Both the position numbers and the translations under genes were made by a program. Shown piece by piece: positions 27,208 through 36,041 of a DNA stretch of 64,000 bases (position 1 is the first letter of the stretch; each line of letters starts with the position of its first letter). The notes beneath the pieces were generated by a model. The model saw nothing but the letters and a program-made list of their open reading frames with translations, was not told where the DNA came from and searched no databases. Origin of the DNA: Pseudoroseicyclus tamaricis. Lineage in GTDB: Bacteria > Pseudomonadota > Alphaproteobacteria > Rhodobacterales > Rhodobacteraceae. The stretch lies in the NCBI RefSeq assembly GCF_012070395.1, contig NZ_JAAFYS010000001.1, forward strand, positions 722,001-786,000, in the 5' to 3' direction.

Positions 27208-28684
27208 CGCCGTTCCCGACATGGCTGCCAAGCGGGCGGAGCTTTCGGGCGACACGCTCGCCTTTCGCGACACGAGGACGGGGCGCGACTGGACCTTCCG
27301 CGAGGTGGACGCCGCCGCCAACGGCGCCGCCGGCGCCCTCCGGGACCGAGGGCTTGTGGAGGGCGACCGCATCGCCTGTCTCTGCCTGAACGGGGCGGGG
27401 TTCTTCGTGTTGCTCCTGGCCTGCCAGAAGGCCGGGCTGATCCTGTGCCCGCTCAACTGGCGTCAGCCGGCCGCCGAACTCGCCGACGCGGTGGCTCTGA
27501 TGACGCCGCGGTTGATCCTGCACGACGACGCCATGGCCGATCTCGCGGCCGCCGTGGCGGAGGAGGCGGCAATCCCCGCGGCCTCGTTCGATGAGGGGGC
27601 CGCGCTCTGGCAGCCGGGGCAGCCCGGCTCCGTGGGCATGATCCCGGCCGACCGGCCCTGGTATCTGCTCTGCACCTCCGGCACGACCGGGCGACCGAAG
27701 GCGGTGATCCAGACGGCGCGCATGGCCTGGGCCAACGCGGTCAATATCGGGCAGGCGATCCACCTGACCGCCGCGGACCGGTCGGTGAACTTCCTGCCGA
27801 TCTTTCACACCGCGGGCATCAACCTCTACACGATGCCCGTCTTTCTGACCGGGGGCAGCTCCACGATCCTGCCGAAATTTGAGCCGCAGGACATTCTGGG
27901 CCTGCTGCGGTCGGGCGGCGTCACGCAGTTCTTCGGTGTGCCGGCGATCTACCAGGCGTTCAGCCTGTCCCCGGACGTGGGCGACGTGGACTGGAGCGGC
28001 GTGAGGTGCGGCTGCGGCGGCGCGCCGCTGCCCGAGCCGCTGATCCGCTTCTTCGCGGAGCGGGGCGCGAAGGTGCTCAACGGCTTCGGCATGACGGAAA
28101 CCGGCCCGACGGTGTTCCTGATGGACGAGGCCAATGCCGAGGCCAAGATCGGCTCGGTCGGCCGACCCCAGATGCTGACGGAATGCCGGCTCGACGGTGT
28201 GCCGGACGGCACGCCGGGGGAGGGCGAGATCCTGCTGCGCGGCCCGAACGTCACGCCCGGCTACTTCGACAACCCCGAGGCGACCGCCGCCGCCTTCGCC
28301 CCCGGCGGCTGGCTGCGCAGCGGCGATGTCGGCCAGCGTGACGCCGACGGGTTCCTGCGCATCGTCGACCGGATCAAGGACATGTACATCTCGGGCGGCG
28401 AGAACGTCTATCCGGCCGAGGTGGAGCGGGTGCTGGTCGAACATCCCGACGTTCTGGAGGCCGCCGTGATCGGCGTGCCCGACGAGAAATGGGGTGAGAC
28501 GGGCGCCGCCTTCCTCATTGCGCGCCCGGGCCACCGGATCGAGCCGGAGGCGTTGCGCGCCTGGTGCCGCGCGCGGCTGGCGGCCTACAAGATCCCCGCA
28601 ACCGTGCAGGTGCTGGAGGACTTCCCGCGCACCGCGGCGGGCAAGGTGCGCAAACCCGATCTCAGGGCGAGGAACGAACGATGA
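27200..28684 (+). CDS. AMP-forming acyl-CoA synthetase
   Basis: Activates a carboxylic acid to its CoA thioester through an acyl-adenylate. It has 494 residues from ATG 27200, inside the end of the previous gene. Motifs of the ANL family in order are the P-loop LCTSGTTGRPKAV, GFGMTETGP (A5), GWLRSGDVGQRDADGFLRIV and DRIKDMYISGGENVYPAEVE (A8 hinge), and a terminal TAAGKVRKPDL with the adenylation lysine. The acid is not identified. Neighbouring hydratase-like proteins and a branched-chain-type importer suggest an aromatic, cyclic or branched acid. Confidence 0.92.
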   Translation: MFDAVPDMAAKRAELSGDTLAFRDTRTGRDWTFREVDAAANGAAGALRDRGLVEGDRIACLCLNGAGFFVLLLACQKAGLILCPLNWRQPAAELADAVALMTPRLILHDDAMADLAAAVAEEAAIPAASFDEGAALWQPGQPGSVGMIPADRPWYLLCTSGTTGRPKAVIQTARMAWANAVNIGQAIHLTAADRSVNFLPIFHTAGINLYTMPVFLTGGSSTILPKFEPQDILGLLRSGGVTQFFGVPAIYQAFSLSPDVGDVDWSGVRCGCGGAPLPEPLIRFFAERGAKVLNGFGMTETGPTVFLMDEANAEAKIGSVGRPQMLTECRLDGVPDGTPGEGEILLRGPNVTPGYFDNPEATAAAFAPGGWLRSGDVGQRDADGFLRIVDRIKDMYISGGENVYPAEVERVLVEHPDVLEAAVIGVPDEKWGETGAAFLIARPGHRIEPEALRAWCRARLAAYKIPATVQVLEDFPRTAAGKVRKPDLRARNER

Positions 28685-29034
28685 CCGAGTTGCGACAGAC
28701 ATGGCGCCCCACGCAGGCGGAGTTCCAGCGCTTCGCGGACGTGTCGGGGGACGACAATCCCATCCACGTCGATCCGGAGTTCTCCGCCCGCACCGCCTTC
28801 GGCCGGACGGTGTCGCACGGGATGCTCATCTACACGAAGCTCTGGGGCATGGTTCTCGCCGCCCGGCCCGGCGCCGCCGTGGTGCGCCAGACGATGATGT
28901 TCCCCAACCCGGCCTTCGCGGAGGAGGAGGTGCAGCTCGTCGTGGCGGGCGAGCTGCCGGGCAGCGTGACGATGCGGGCGGTGCGCGTCTCGGACGGGGC
29001 GGAGCTGTTCACCGGCGAAGCGGAGGTGTCGTGA
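28681..29034 (+). CDS. MaoC-like hydratase, catalytic hotdog protein
   Basis: Single hotdog-domain (R)-enoyl-CoA hydratase-like protein of 117 residues. The hydratase motif is intact: FADVSGDDNPIHVDPEFS with D24 and H29, followed by GRTVSHGML. It begins inside the ligase stop (ATGA) and its own stop overlaps the next start (TGATG). With the ligase it would hydrate a trans-2-enoyl-CoA. The following gene encodes a hotdog partner lacking these residues, suggesting a heteromeric enzyme. Confidence 0.85.
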   Translation: MTELRQTWRPTQAEFQRFADVSGDDNPIHVDPEFSARTAFGRTVSHGMLIYTKLWGMVLAARPGAAVVRQTMMFPNPAFAEEEVQLVVAGELPGSVTMRAVRVSDGAELFTGEAEVS

Positions 29035-29393
29035 TGAAGATCGGCGAGCGCAGGGAAATCCGGCGTGTCTTCACCACCGAGGATGTCGGCGCCATTGCCG
29101 CCCTCGGCGGTGGCACAGCCGGTGACACGGTCCCCGAGCCGCTGATCGCAGCCCTGTTCTCCTATCTTCTCGGCGTCGAACTGCCGGGGCCGGGCACGAA
29201 CTACCTCAAGCAGGAGATCGTGTTCGCAGCCCCCGCCCCTCTGGGTGCGCCCCTTGTCGCCTCTGTCGAGGTGATCCGCCTGCGTCCGGAGAAGGGTCTT
29301 GTGGATCTCTGGGCCGCTGCGCGCCTGGAGGACGGGACATTGGTGGCCGAGGGCCGGTCGCTGGTGAAGTTCGCGGATTTGGCGAAGGCCTGA
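29034..29393 (+). CDS. MaoC-like hotdog protein lacking the catalytic motif
   Basis: A 119-residue hotdog-fold protein. The core GVELPGPGTNYLKQEIVFAA, then PAPLGAPLVASVEVIRLRPE, matches the PhaJ/MaoC fold. The region that should carry SGDxNPxH reads ALGGGTAGDTVPEPLIAALF, and the Asp and His are absent. It is translationally coupled to the catalytic MaoC protein. A structural or acyl-binding partner role is the simplest inference, as in known two-subunit hydratases. An independent thioesterase function is less likely. Confidence 0.75.
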   Translation: MKIGERREIRRVFTTEDVGAIAALGGGTAGDTVPEPLIAALFSYLLGVELPGPGTNYLKQEIVFAAPAPLGAPLVASVEVIRLRPEKGLVDLWAAARLEDGTLVAEGRSLVKFADLAKA

Positions 29394-29428
29394 CGCTGGC
29401 TTCCCCGGATCGTGCGGGGCACCGCGGC

Positions 29429-30196
29429 CTATGCGCCCGCCAGCTCCGCATCGAGGGCCCGCACCATTGCGGCGAAAGCGTCCGGCTCCTCCAGATGCGG
29501 CGAGTGGCCCGACTGCTCGAACCGGACGATTTTGGCGCCGGGCTGCTCGGCCAGCCACTCAGCCGTCGCCGCGGGATAGACGCGGCTGCGCGCCCCATGG
29601 GCCACGCGCCAGGGCACCTTGACGCCGCGCGCGGCGGATCGCAGATCCATCGCCATCATCTCGTCCCAGTAGGCCGCCATCTTCGCCGGATCGTTCGAGA
29701 GGACCTGCGCCAGCGCGTCCGCCCGGCTGAAGCCCGGCGCGCCCGACCTGTCCGCGAACATGGTCGTCGCGATCTTCTCGGCCCAGGCGGGCCAGTCGTG
29801 GTGGATCTGTTCGGTATTGCGGCGCAGCCGCTCCGGCGTCTGGCCCAGCATCCCCAGATCCCAGCCCTCGGTATTCACGGGGCGGGGGCTCATGTCCACG
29901 GTCACGAGCCCGGCCACACCCGCGCCGCCGTGCCGCTCCAGCCAGGCCCAGGCCACGGCCGCGCCCATGGACCAGCCGATGAGGATGGCACCGGGGCCGG
30001 CTGCCGCGATCTCGTCGTCCAGCATGTCCACCGCCGCCGCGAGCGACGCCGTGCCGCTGCGCGCGGCCCCGTGCCCCGGCAGATCCGGCGCGCGGGCCCG
30101 CGGCCCCAGCCGCCGGGCGAGATCCTCGAAGACCGCGCCGCGCATCGTCCAGCCATGCAGCAGGATGACGGGGCGGGACAGGCCGCCGTCCGTCAT
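29429..30196 (-). CDS. Alpha/beta-hydrolase (BioH-like esterase/thioesterase)
   Basis: Cytoplasmic serine hydrolase of 255 residues. Visible are the oxyanion segment LLHGW (13-17), the nucleophile elbow GWSMG (S76) and the C-terminal catalytic His in QSGHSPHLEEP near 233. Its start overlaps the livM-type permease stop (ATGA), so it is the last gene of the importer operon and converges on the acyl-CoA operon 36 bases away. It could release the acid from an imported ester for the ligase on the other strand, or act on CoA esters. Similarity to BioH is only in layout; no biotin genes are nearby. Confidence 0.8.
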   Translation of the reverse strand: MTDGGLSRPVILLHGWTMRGAVFEDLARRLGPRARAPDLPGHGAARSGTASLAAAVDMLDDEIAAAGPGAILIGWSMGAAVAWAWLERHGGAGVAGLVTVDMSPRPVNTEGWDLGMLGQTPERLRRNTEQIHHDWPAWAEKIATTMFADRSGAPGFSRADALAQVLSNDPAKMAAYWDEMMAMDLRSAARGVKVPWRVAHGARSRVYPAATAEWLAEQPGAKIVRFEQSGHSPHLEEPDAFAAMVRALDAELAGA

Positions 30197-31245
30197 CGTC
30201 CGCCCCGAAGCCGACCGACGATCCCGGAGGGGAAGAAGTAGACGCTGAGGATGAACAGCACGCCCAGCCACAACAGCCACCGGTCCGGATCGAGCAGGCG
30301 CGACAGCATCGGGATCGCCATGGTCGCGTCCGCCGCCGACCCCATGAGGTCCTGCAGGTAGGTCTGCGCCAGCACCATCACCGTCGCCCCGATCGCCGCG
30401 CCCCAGATCGTGCCCATGCCCCCGATGACCACCATCAGCAGCAGATCCAGCATGATCTCGAAGCTCAGCGTCGTCTCCGGCCCCACATAGCGCAGCCAGA
30501 GTGCGAAGAGGCTGCCGGCCAGCGCCGCCATGGCTGCCGAGATGCAGGTCGCGATGGTCCGGTAGCGCACGACCCGGTAGCCGATCGCCTCGGCGCGGAA
30601 GTCGTTCTCGCGGATCGCCTTCAGCACCGTCCCGAAGGGGGAGTTGACGATCCTGAGGAGCACGAAGAACAGAGCCAGCGAAATGAAGAAAACCACGTAG
30701 TAGTTCAGGATCTTGCCGGTGATGTTCACGCCCATGACCTCACCCATCCGGTTCGCAGGTCCCAGCGCGCGGGGGATCTGGAAGGTGAAGCCGTCCTCGC
30801 CCCCGGTGATCGACGACAGCTGGCTGACGAGGACGGCCACGGCCGAGGCGACAGCGAGCGTGATCATCGCGAAGAAGATCGCCCGCACGCGCAGCGAGAA
30901 CAGGGCGATGATGAAGGCCAGGGCCGCCGCCAGAACTGCCGCCGCCAGCGAGCCCAGGATCAGCGGCCCGAACCCGCGCCCCATGTGCTGCGACGCGAGG
31001 CCGACCCCGTAAGCGCCCATCCCGAAGAACATCGTATGGGCGAAGCTGACGACGCCGGTGTAGCCCAGCAGAAGGTCATAGCTGGCCGCCAGGAGGATGA
31101 AGATCGAGATGCGCGCCGCCGTCTCGAGCGCGCGGACGCCGGGGAACAGGAAGGGCGCGAAGAGCAGCCCCAGGAAGATGGCCAGTAGCACCAGTGTCAG
31201 GATGCGCGAGCGCGGCCGGTCGCCTGAGATGAGACGCATCAGCAT
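30193..31245 (-). CDS. Branched-chain-type ABC permease (LivM family)
   Basis: Second membrane subunit of a HAAT-family importer, 350 residues with about nine hydrophobic helices. Family signatures include AASYDLLLGYTGVVSFAHTM near 53-72, and the coupling region FGTVLKAIRENDFRAEAIGY. It follows the LivH-type gene by 7 bases and overlaps the hydrolase gene at its end. HAAT importers carry amino acids but also aromatic acids and amides. Confidence 0.9.
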   Translation of the reverse strand: MLMRLISGDRPRSRILTLVLLAIFLGLLFAPFLFPGVRALETAARISIFILLAASYDLLLGYTGVVSFAHTMFFGMGAYGVGLASQHMGRGFGPLILGSLAAAVLAAALAFIIALFSLRVRAIFFAMITLAVASAVAVLVSQLSSITGGEDGFTFQIPRALGPANRMGEVMGVNITGKILNYYVVFFISLALFFVLLRIVNSPFGTVLKAIRENDFRAEAIGYRVVRYRTIATCISAAMAALAGSLFALWLRYVGPETTLSFEIMLDLLLMVVIGGMGTIWGAAIGATVMVLAQTYLQDLMGSAADATMAIPMLSRLLDPDRWLLWLGVLFILSVYFFPSGIVGRLRGGR

Positions 31246-31252
31246 GAGGGCC

Positions 31253-32284
31253 TCACTTCGCCTTGACCACGGGCATCATGCCCTGCGGACGCCACATGAG
31301 GATCGCGGTCAGCAGCGCGATATTGGAAATCAGCGCCAGCTTCGGTTCGAGGAAGGCGATGTAGTTTTGCAGAAGCCCCACCAGCAGCGCGCCGATGAAG
31401 GCCCCCTCGACCGAGCCCAGGCCGCCGATGATGACCACGATGAAGACGAGGATCATCATCTCCTCGCCCATGCCCGCGGTGATGACCTCCTGGTAGAGGC
31501 CCCACATCACCCCGCCGAGCCCCGCCAGCGCCGAGCCGGCGATGAAGACCCCGATGAAGACGAGCCGCAGGCGGTAGCCGAGCGCCTCGACCATCTCGCC
31601 GTTCTCGACGCCCGCGCGGACGATGAGGCCGATCCGGGTGCGGCGGAACACCAGCCGCATGACGACGAAGAGAACGAGCCCGATCGCAACCGCCAGCAGG
31701 CGGTATTTCTCCAGCGCGGCGCCCCAGAAGGTGACGGCGCCCTTGAGCATCTCTGGCCGGGCGAAGAAGATCTCGTCCGGGCCCCAGATCACGTGGATCA
31801 GCTGCTCGATGACAATCAGGCCGCCGACCGTCACGAGAATCTGCTTGAGATGGGCGCCGTAGACGGGCTTCACGATGACCCGCTCGAAGGCCCAGCCCAG
31901 CATGCCGGTGATCGCCATCGCCGCCAGCACGGCCAGCAGGACGACGCCGAGGTTGAGCAGCAGGGACGGCGCCTGCGCCCATTCGGCCAGGGCCAGGACG
32001 ACGCTGATGCCGACGAAGGCCCCGACGGAGATGAAGGCGCCGTGCCCGAAGTTGATGACGTCCATCAGGCCGAAGACCAGCGTCAGACCCGAGGCCATGA
32101 TGAAGATCATCATGCCCATCGCCAGCCCCGACACCGTGAGCGTCAGCCAGCTGGACGGATTGCCGATGGCGAGAAATCCCAGGACGAGGAGGATCGGCAC
32201 CAGCAGCACCGGCATCGCCTTCGCGATGCGCTCGCCCAGGGGCAGGTCGGCCATCCTCGGCCGGTGATCGGGCGCGGCACTCAT
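31253..32284 (-). CDS. Branched-chain-type ABC permease (LivH family)
   Basis: First membrane subunit of the importer, 343 residues. The LivH hallmark GLTLVFGLMDVINFGHGAFI is at about 66-85, and the late segment IGGLGSVEGAFIGALLVGLL is present. It has a roughly 35-residue charged N-terminal extension before helix 1. It lies 37 bases after the LivF-type ATPase. The gene order G-F-H-M with the binding protein first is a common HAAT arrangement. Confidence 0.9.
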   Translation of the reverse strand: MSAAPDHRPRMADLPLGERIAKAMPVLLVPILLVLGFLAIGNPSSWLTLTVSGLAMGMMIFIMASGLTLVFGLMDVINFGHGAFISVGAFVGISVVLALAEWAQAPSLLLNLGVVLLAVLAAMAITGMLGWAFERVIVKPVYGAHLKQILVTVGGLIVIEQLIHVIWGPDEIFFARPEMLKGAVTFWGAALEKYRLLAVAIGLVLFVVMRLVFRRTRIGLIVRAGVENGEMVEALGYRLRLVFIGVFIAGSALAGLGGVMWGLYQEVITAGMGEEMMILVFIVVIIGGLGSVEGAFIGALLVGLLQNYIAFLEPKLALISNIALLTAILMWRPQGMMPVVKAK

Positions 32285-32321
32285 GCCCGTTGCTCCAGAA
32301 TTCGGTTTTCTCCCGCAAGCA

Positions 32322-33044
32322 TCAGCCCGCCTCCATGCTGAGACCCATCAGCCGCTCCTGCAGCCCTGCATCCGTGGCCAGTTGCTCCATCTCGCCAGCC
32401 CAGACGATCCGCCCGTCATCCATGACGGCGGCGAAATCGCCCAAGGCTTTGGCCACCGCGAAGTTCTGTTCGACCAGCAGGATCGACGCGCCCTGTCGCT
32501 TCAGGTCCCGCAGTGCGCCCGCCATGGTCGAGACGATGGCAGGGGCAAGGCCCTTGGTCGGCTCGTCGATCAGGAACAGCCTGCGTTCCTCGGCCATCGC
32601 CCGCGCGATGGACAGCATCTGCTTCTGCCCGCCCGACAGCGTTCCCGCCGGCGACCGCCAGAAGGTGCGCAGCGGCGGGAAGGCCTCGAAGATCCGGTCG
32701 CGCCGGCCTGTGTCCAGCGGGCCGGAGGCGGCGGCGAGCACCATGTTCTCCTCGACCGTCAGGTCCGAGAAGATTCCCATGTCCTCGGGAACGTAGCCGA
32801 TCCCGGCCCGCGCCCGCTCCGACGTCTTGAGGGCGGTGATGTCGTCGCCGTCGAAGACGATCCGCCCCTCGCGCGCGGGCCAGTGGCCGATGATCGTGCG
32901 CAGGGTCGTGGTCTTGCCCACCCCGTTGCGCCCCAGCAGCATCGTGACGGCGCCGCGCGGCACCTGAAGATCGACGCCGTGCAGAATATGATACTGCGCG
33001 ATGTCGGTATGGACGTTCTCTATCCGGAGGATCGCGTCAGACAT
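32322..33044 (-). CDS. Branched-chain-type ABC ATPase (LivF family)
   Basis: Energy subunit of 240 residues from ATG 33044, which overlaps the LivG-type stop by 8 bases. A longer frame would extend into that gene. Motifs are Walker A LGRNGVGKTTTLR, Q-loop-region GYVPEDMGIFSDLTVEENM, signature LSGGQKQ, Walker B RLFLIDEPTKGLAP and the H-loop region ILLVEQN. The PEDMGIF segment and short length place it with LivF. It pairs with the LivG-type ATPase. Confidence 0.92.
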   Translation of the reverse strand: MSDAILRIENVHTDIAQYHILHGVDLQVPRGAVTMLLGRNGVGKTTTLRTIIGHWPAREGRIVFDGDDITALKTSERARAGIGYVPEDMGIFSDLTVEENMVLAAASGPLDTGRRDRIFEAFPPLRTFWRSPAGTLSGGQKQMLSIARAMAEERRLFLIDEPTKGLAPAIVSTMAGALRDLKRQGASILLVEQNFAVAKALGDFAAVMDDGRIVWAGEMEQLATDAGLQERLMGLSMEAG

Positions 33045-33798
33045 CGCTGAGCCCCTTGCCCATGTAGGCCTCCTGCACGACATCCGAGGCCATGACCTCG
33101 GCAGGGTCGCCATCGGCCACCAGCTCGCCGTTGTGCAGCACGATGATCCGGTCGGCGAGGGTGCGGATCACGTCCATCTTGTGCTCGACCAGCAGGATCG
33201 TGCGGTCGGTATCGGCCTTCAGTTCGGCGATGAGGTCGAGCACCACGGGCGCCTCGTCCGCGCTCATCCCCGCGGTCGGCTCGTCGAACATGTAGACCTT
33301 GGGGTCGAGCGCGATCAGCATCGCCACCTCCAGCTTGCGCTGGTTGCCGTGGCTGAGTTCGCTGACGGGCTGGTCGCGGACATTGTCGAGCCGGACGCGT
33401 TCGAGAACCGACGTCGCCTCGGTTGTCAGTGCCTCGTGGCTCGTCGCCATGGAAAAAAGCGACCCACGGACCGGCCGGTGCGCCTGGATCGCGAGACGGA
33501 CATTCTCCAGCACCGAAAGGCCGGGGAAGAGGCTGGTCAGCTGGAACGCACGGCCCAGCCCGCGGCGGCAGCGTTCCGACGCCGAAAGCCGGTCGATCGG
33601 CTCGCCCATCAGGCGGACAGTGCCGGAGCTCGCCGGGATCTGGCCGGAGATCAGGTTGAAATAGGTGGTTTTCCCCGCGCCGTTCGGGCCGACGATGGCC
33701 GTCAGCTCGCCTGCGCGAAAGGCGCAGGTCACGGCGTCGACGGCGACATGCCCGCCGAAGCGCACCGTCAGGTCCTGGGTCTGCAGAAGGTCGGTCAT
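33037..33798 (-). CDS. Branched-chain-type ABC ATPase (LivG family)
   Basis: Energy subunit of 253 residues. Walker A VGPNGAGKTTYFNLI is at about 36-50, with RAFQLTSLFPGLSVLENVRL, signature LSHGNQRKLEVAMLIA, Walker B KVYMFDEPTAGMS and H-loop VEHKMD. The signature is LSHGN rather than LSGGQ, which is usual for LivG. It starts 106 bases after the binding-protein stop, with a GC-rich hairpin in between. Confidence 0.92.
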   Translation of the reverse strand: MTDLLQTQDLTVRFGGHVAVDAVTCAFRAGELTAIVGPNGAGKTTYFNLISGQIPASSGTVRLMGEPIDRLSASERCRRGLGRAFQLTSLFPGLSVLENVRLAIQAHRPVRGSLFSMATSHEALTTEATSVLERVRLDNVRDQPVSELSHGNQRKLEVAMLIALDPKVYMFDEPTAGMSADEAPVVLDLIAELKADTDRTILLVEHKMDVIRTLADRIIVLHNGELVADGDPAEVMASDVVQEAYMGKGLSDV

Positions 33799-33871
33799 CG
33801 ATCGTCCCGTGGAATTGCATCCAAGGCGGAGCTGTCTCGAAAAAGTGCAAAATCGCGTCCGGCTGCGGACG

Positions 33872-33899
33872 GTGGCGGGGCCCGTGCGGGCCCCGCCAC
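33872..33899 (-). terminator. Intercistronic hairpin after importer binding-protein gene
   Basis: GTGGCGGGGCCC and GGGCCCCGCCAC pair perfectly over 12 bases around a 4-base loop. It begins 6 bases after the binding-protein stop on the minus strand. A second small stem (CGTCCG/CGGACG) and then short T runs follow. It probably attenuates transcription or stabilises the binding-protein message relative to the ATPases. Confidence 0.65.
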
Positions 33900-33904
33900 G
33901 CGGA

Positions 33905-35086
33905 TCAATTCCGGATCGGAATGTCCATGTCGTCGATCCCCAGTTCGCGGACGAGGACCGGCACGCCGTAATCCTTGCCCTCCTGCACCTCGGTCGTGAA
34001 GTGATACATCGACTGCAGCGCCTGGTGATCCTCGGGGCGGAACATCATGGTGCCCTTCGGGGTCTCCCACTCCATGCCTTCCATCGCTTCGATCAGCGCC
34101 TCGGTATCGTCGGCGCCGCCGGCCCTGCGGATGGCTTCGACCACGGCGATGCCCGCTGCCATCCCGCCCGCGGTGAAGAAGTCCGGCGGCGAGTCGTAGC
34201 GCTCCATGTGCTGCTCGACGAGCCAGTCGTTCACCTCGTTGTCGGGGATCTCGTAGTAGTAATACGTCGCCCCTTCGAGGCCCGGCAGTTCCCGGTACGC
34301 GGTCAGCGCGGCGAGGATGTTGCCGCCCGTCGCGATCTCGACGCCGTAGCGGGACGGGTCCATCGCGTTGATCTTGCCCATCGGGTTGCCGCCGCCGGCC
34401 CAGATGATGAACAGCTTCTTGTCGCCGTCTTCACCCTCCATCGCGTTGAAGATCCGCTCGGCGGCTGCGGTGAAGTCTGTGGTGTCCGTCGGCACGTATT
34501 CCTCGTGCACGATCTCGGCGCCGGTGTCGGCGAGAGCCTCCCGGAAGGCCGCCACGCCGTCGCGCCCGAAGGCATAATCCTGCGCGAGCGTCGCGATCTT
34601 CACGTCCTCGCCGCCAAGGGCGACCGCGTTCGCGATGGCATCCTGCGAGGAGTTCCGCCCGGTGCGGAAGATGTAGCGGTTCCACGCCTCTCCGGTTATC
34701 GAGTCCGCCACCGCGGGTTCCACGATCAGGAGCCGCTCATATTCCTGCGCCACCGGCAGCATCGCCAGCGCGACACCCGAACTGACCCCTCCGACCGCGA
34801 TCTGCGCATCGTCGTCGCCATAGGCTTCCGCCAGCACGGCGCGCCCTGTGGCCGGATCGGCCTGCGTATCCTTTTCGATGACGGTGATCGGCTCGCCGTC
34901 GATCTCCATCGTGCCATCGGTCGCATATTCGAGCCCGAGCATCAGCCCGATGTGGCTCTGCTCCGCATAGGCCTCCAGCGCTCCGGTCTGGCCATAGACA
35001 TGCGCGATGCGAATGTCCGCCTGTGCTGCTGTTCCGCCGATCGCGAGCGCAATCGCCGCGGCCCCCGCGCGTTTCAATGTCGACAT
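33905..35086 (-). CDS. HAAT-family ABC importer binding protein
   Basis: Periplasmic binding protein of the branched-chain/aromatic type, 393 residues. A Sec signal peptide covers about 1-23 (KRAGAAAIALAIGGTAAQAD). The mature protein starts with IRIAHVYGQTGALEAYAEQS, typical of this family, followed by a two-lobe pattern (IAVGGVSSGVALAMLPVAQE, FRTGRNSSQDAIANAVALGG). It is the first gene of the importer operon with a TetR-type palindrome 36 bases upstream. Relatives often bind aromatic or other hydrophobic carboxylates, which fits the acyl-CoA ligase on the opposite strand. Confidence 0.92.
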   Translation of the reverse strand: MSTLKRAGAAAIALAIGGTAAQADIRIAHVYGQTGALEAYAEQSHIGLMLGLEYATDGTMEIDGEPITVIEKDTQADPATGRAVLAEAYGDDDAQIAVGGVSSGVALAMLPVAQEYERLLIVEPAVADSITGEAWNRYIFRTGRNSSQDAIANAVALGGEDVKIATLAQDYAFGRDGVAAFREALADTGAEIVHEEYVPTDTTDFTAAAERIFNAMEGEDGDKKLFIIWAGGGNPMGKINAMDPSRYGVEIATGGNILAALTAYRELPGLEGATYYYYEIPDNEVNDWLVEQHMERYDSPPDFFTAGGMAAGIAVVEAIRRAGGADDTEALIEAMEGMEWETPKGTMMFRPEDHQALQSMYHFTTEVQEGKDYGVPVLVRELGIDDMDIPIRN

Positions 35087-35122
35087 ACCAGTCTCCTCCC
35101 TGGTTTCTGTGGAGATGTTGGA

Positions 35123-35142
35123 ACATGAACGCTCATTCAGGT
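35123..35142. promoter_or_regulatory. Second copy of the TetR-type operator, before the importer operon
   Basis: ACATGAACGCTCATTCAGGT matches the site before tetR (25830-25849) at 15 of 20 positions. It keeps the ACATGAAC and ATTCA halves and a 6-of-7 inverted repeat. It lies 36 bases upstream of the importer binding-protein start, at a suitable place to block its promoter. Confidence 0.65.
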
Positions 35143-35471
35143 CAAGGTCGGGATCGCTGCCACGCTACGCCCTCAACCCCTTTCCGCGCTCCCGCGCTAT
35201 GGAGGGGTCAGAGGATCTGCTTGAGCGGGGCAGGACGGCGTAGCCTGCGATCATGCCCCAGCCGAACCCGATCCGCTACCTCAGGACCCGCCGAGACATC
35301 ATCTGCCTCGCGTTAATGCTCTATGTGCAATTCCCCTTGCCCAGTCGGCAAGCCGAGTCTGGTTCGAATCCGTCTGACAGCAACGCCACTAGGCTGCCCG
35401 TATGGAGACAGGCTTTCCCCTTCGTATAGCCGACATTTCATTGGCGTTGGCCGAACGGCGGCTTTGGGCAA
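35143..35471. other. Gap between importer promoter and decayed permease
   Basis: No gene is supported here. A GGTTCGAATCC stretch near 35351-35362 recalls a tRNA T-loop, but the arms do not pair. The bases from about 35380 to 35470 end in GGCTTTGGGC, similar to part of the gap at 14621, and may be a dispersed intergenic repeat. The permease homology on the minus strand breaks off at about 35471, so this may be an insertion or deletion boundary. Confidence 0.35.
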
Positions 35472-36041
35472 GCCGAGCCCGGGGATGGCGAAGACCCGCC
35501 CGATGATGGCCGCGCCGCCGAGCAGCCCGATGAACTGCACCGACAGCACGGTGAGCGCGGCGGGCATGGCGTTGCGCAGCACGTGGCGGAAGAGCACCGA
35601 GCGGGGGCTCACGCCGCGGGCGCGCAGGGTGCGCACGTAATCCTGCCGGAGCGCGTCGATCACAGCGCCGCGCACCTGCTGCGAGGAGGAGGCGATGCCT
35701 GAGAAGGCCAGCGCCGCGACCGGAAGCACCAGCGAGGCGAGACAGGCGGAGGGCGAGGCGCCGAAAGAGATGTTTCCCGTCGCCGGCAGACAGCGCAGCT
35801 CCACCGCGAAGAGGACAACCAGCATCAGCGCCAGCCAGAAGTACGGCAGGGCGAAGCCGATCACGCCGCCCACCTGGATCAGCCGGTCGGACCAGCCGCC
35901 GCGAACGGCCGCGGTGACCCCGAGGAGCGCCGAGAGGATCGCCATGAACGCGACCGCGATGCCCACGACGGAAAGCGTGACGGGCAGTCGACGCCCGAGC
36001 TCCTTCACGACGCGGGAATTCGAAGTCCACGAGCCGCCCAG
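35472..36041 (-). pseudogene. DppB-type ABC permease fragment
   Basis: Minus-strand reading gives GGSWTSNSRVVKELGRRLPV, then VIGFALPYFWLALMLVVLF and DYVRTLRARGVSPRSVLFRH, the coupling loop, then VFAIPGLG. These are the middle and late parts of a dipeptide-type permease. The N-terminal third is missing: an in-frame stop at 36042-36044 follows the junction with a LysR fragment. The protein leaves the family abruptly after IPGLG, losing the last helix. It is not functional. Confidence 0.78.

Noticed and set aside
29429-30196. Calling the alpha/beta hydrolase bioH
   Set aside because: The layout and GWSMG motif are similar, but no biotin genes are nearby and the operon context is uptake and CoA activation of an acid.
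35340-35385. tRNA-like GGTTCGAATCC segment
   Set aside because: The T-arm would have only two good pairs, and no D-arm, anticodon arm or acceptor stem can be built. It might be an attachment-site scar but cannot be supported.
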